The position numbers were made by a program, and so were the translations under genes. The notes beneath the pieces are model-generated. The model had not been told where the DNA came from. It worked only from the letters and a program-made list of their open reading frames with translations, and did not search any database. Shown piece by piece: positions 63,603 through 64,000 of a DNA stretch of 64,000 nucleotides. How positions within the stretch are numbered: the stretch's first letter is position 1; the number at the start of each line of letters is the position of its first letter. The stretch covers positions 620,001 through 684,000 of the forward strand of contig NZ_JAMLIG010000001.1 of the NCBI RefSeq assembly GCF_023954305.1. Direction: 5' to 3'. This DNA comes from Mesorhizobium sp. (GTDB lineage: Bacteria > Pseudomonadota > Alphaproteobacteria > Rhizobiales > Rhizobiaceae).

Positions 63603-64000
63603 TCATAAACCAGGCAGCCACGTTATGATCGCCGGAATGGCGACCAAGACGCAGATCTTGATGATGTCGGCCAGGACGAATGGCAGTACGCCGGCATAGA
63701 TGCGTGTAATCGGGATGTCCTTTGAAAGCTGCTTCAACAGGAACAGATTGACCCCGAAAGGCGGCGTTAGAACTCCCAATTCTACCAACATCACGGTGAT
63801 CACACCCCACCAAAGGGGGTCGTAGCCCAAATTGGTGACGATCGGCGCCACCAATGACGCGGTGATCAGCATGATCGTGACCGAATCCATGACCGTGCCA
63901 AGCAGCAAATACGTCGCGCATAGCGCAATGATGATGGCGATGGGCGGCAGGCCGCTATGGGCGACCATTTCGGCGAGCACGTTGGGAATACCGGTCAGCG
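63603..64000 (-). CDS. TRAP transporter large permease DctM, C-terminal part (runs off window)
   Basis: About 132 codons of the 3' end of a DctM-type permease are seen; the reading frame continues past 64000 (LTGIPNVLAEMV at the edge). Landmarks are YLLLGTVMDSVTIMLITASLVAPIV, VELGVLTPPFGVNLFLLKQLS and ADIIKICVLVAIPAIITWLPG. It closely resembles the same segment of the fused DctQM at 46090-47982. The BKACE remnant begins 27 bases after its stop, so the two were probably one operon. Confidence 0.9.
   Translation of the reverse strand, partial: LTGIPNVLAEMVAHSGLPPIAIIIALCATYLLLGTVMDSVTIMLITASLVAPIVTNLGYDPLWWGVITVMLVELGVLTPPFGVNLFLLKQLSKDIPITRIYAGVLPFVLADIIKICVLVAIPAIITWLPGL

Overview
The window is a GC-rich (roughly 63-65 %) chromosomal segment. 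Gene style (tightly overlapping catabolic operons, RbsABC-type sugar ABC systems, TRAP and tripartite tricarboxylate (TTT) transporters, SorC/GntR-FCD/IclR regulators) points to a soil or plant-associated alphaproteobacterium of the Hyphomicrobiales, most like Mesorhizobium/Aminobacter-type Phyllobacteriaceae. This is inference from gene content; no rRNA or core marker gene is present. I saw no tRNA, rRNA, CRISPR array, insertion sequence or phage gene. One gene remnant (63246-63575) is clearly decayed.

Layout. (1) 2-127: 3' end of an unknown + strand gene, then TonB/ExbD/ExbB (131-2482, minus) and an AraC-type regulator. (2) 4103-15474, plus: polyol/sugar uptake and catabolism (periplasmic binding protein, ATPase, permease, SorC regulator, aldo/keto reductase, GlpD/EryB-like dehydrogenase, class I DhnA-type aldolase, FGGY kinase, GMC oxidoreductase). 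(3) 15495-24104, minus: a complete oxidative L-fucose-type route (aldose dehydrogenase, lactonase, L-fuconate dehydratase, 2-keto-3-deoxy-L-fuconate dehydrogenase, 2,4-diketo acid hydrolase) with its own ABC transporter and a divergent IclR regulator. (4) 25045-31710, minus: homogentisate degradation (hmgA, maiA, fahA) fed by a flavoprotein hydroxylase plus a 63-aa DUF2783 partner resembling 3-hydroxyphenylacetate 6-hydroxylase MhaA/MhaB, with a VOC protein, an odd metallo-beta-lactamase-fold protein and a divergent MarR regulator. (5) 32417-39430: a third sugar ABC transporter, an FCD-type GntR regulator and a divergent XylX-like 2-keto-3-deoxypentonate dehydratase. (6) 39579-49752: an FAA-hydrolase and an AA_synth-family protein divergent from a CocE/NonD hydrolase, an NmrA-like protein, a GntR regulator, an extradiol dioxygenase, a fused TRAP permease, an FMN reductase and a TRAP binding protein. 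Three promoters here share an ATTTCGAAAA element. (7) 50022-61222, minus: a ten-gene, mostly translationally coupled operon of TctCBA transporter, ThDP enzyme, aldehyde dehydrogenase, three extended SDRs, a ketosteroid-dehydrogenase-like flavoprotein and a cupin, with a divergent IclR regulator and a short-chain dehydrogenase that has lost its catalytic residues. (8) 63246-64000: a BKACE (DUF849) gene remnant and the 3' part of a TRAP large permease that runs off the window.

Read together, this is a catabolic island-like stretch in which each pathway carries its own importer and regulator. The best candidates for undescribed biology are the ten-gene TTT operon (7), the kinase-dehydrogenase-aldolase polyol route (2) and the TTTCGAAA regulon (6). 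A recurring architectural feature is a GC-rich hairpin just after the solute-binding-protein gene in all three ABC operons and in the TTT operon, which could set the excess of binding protein over membrane parts.
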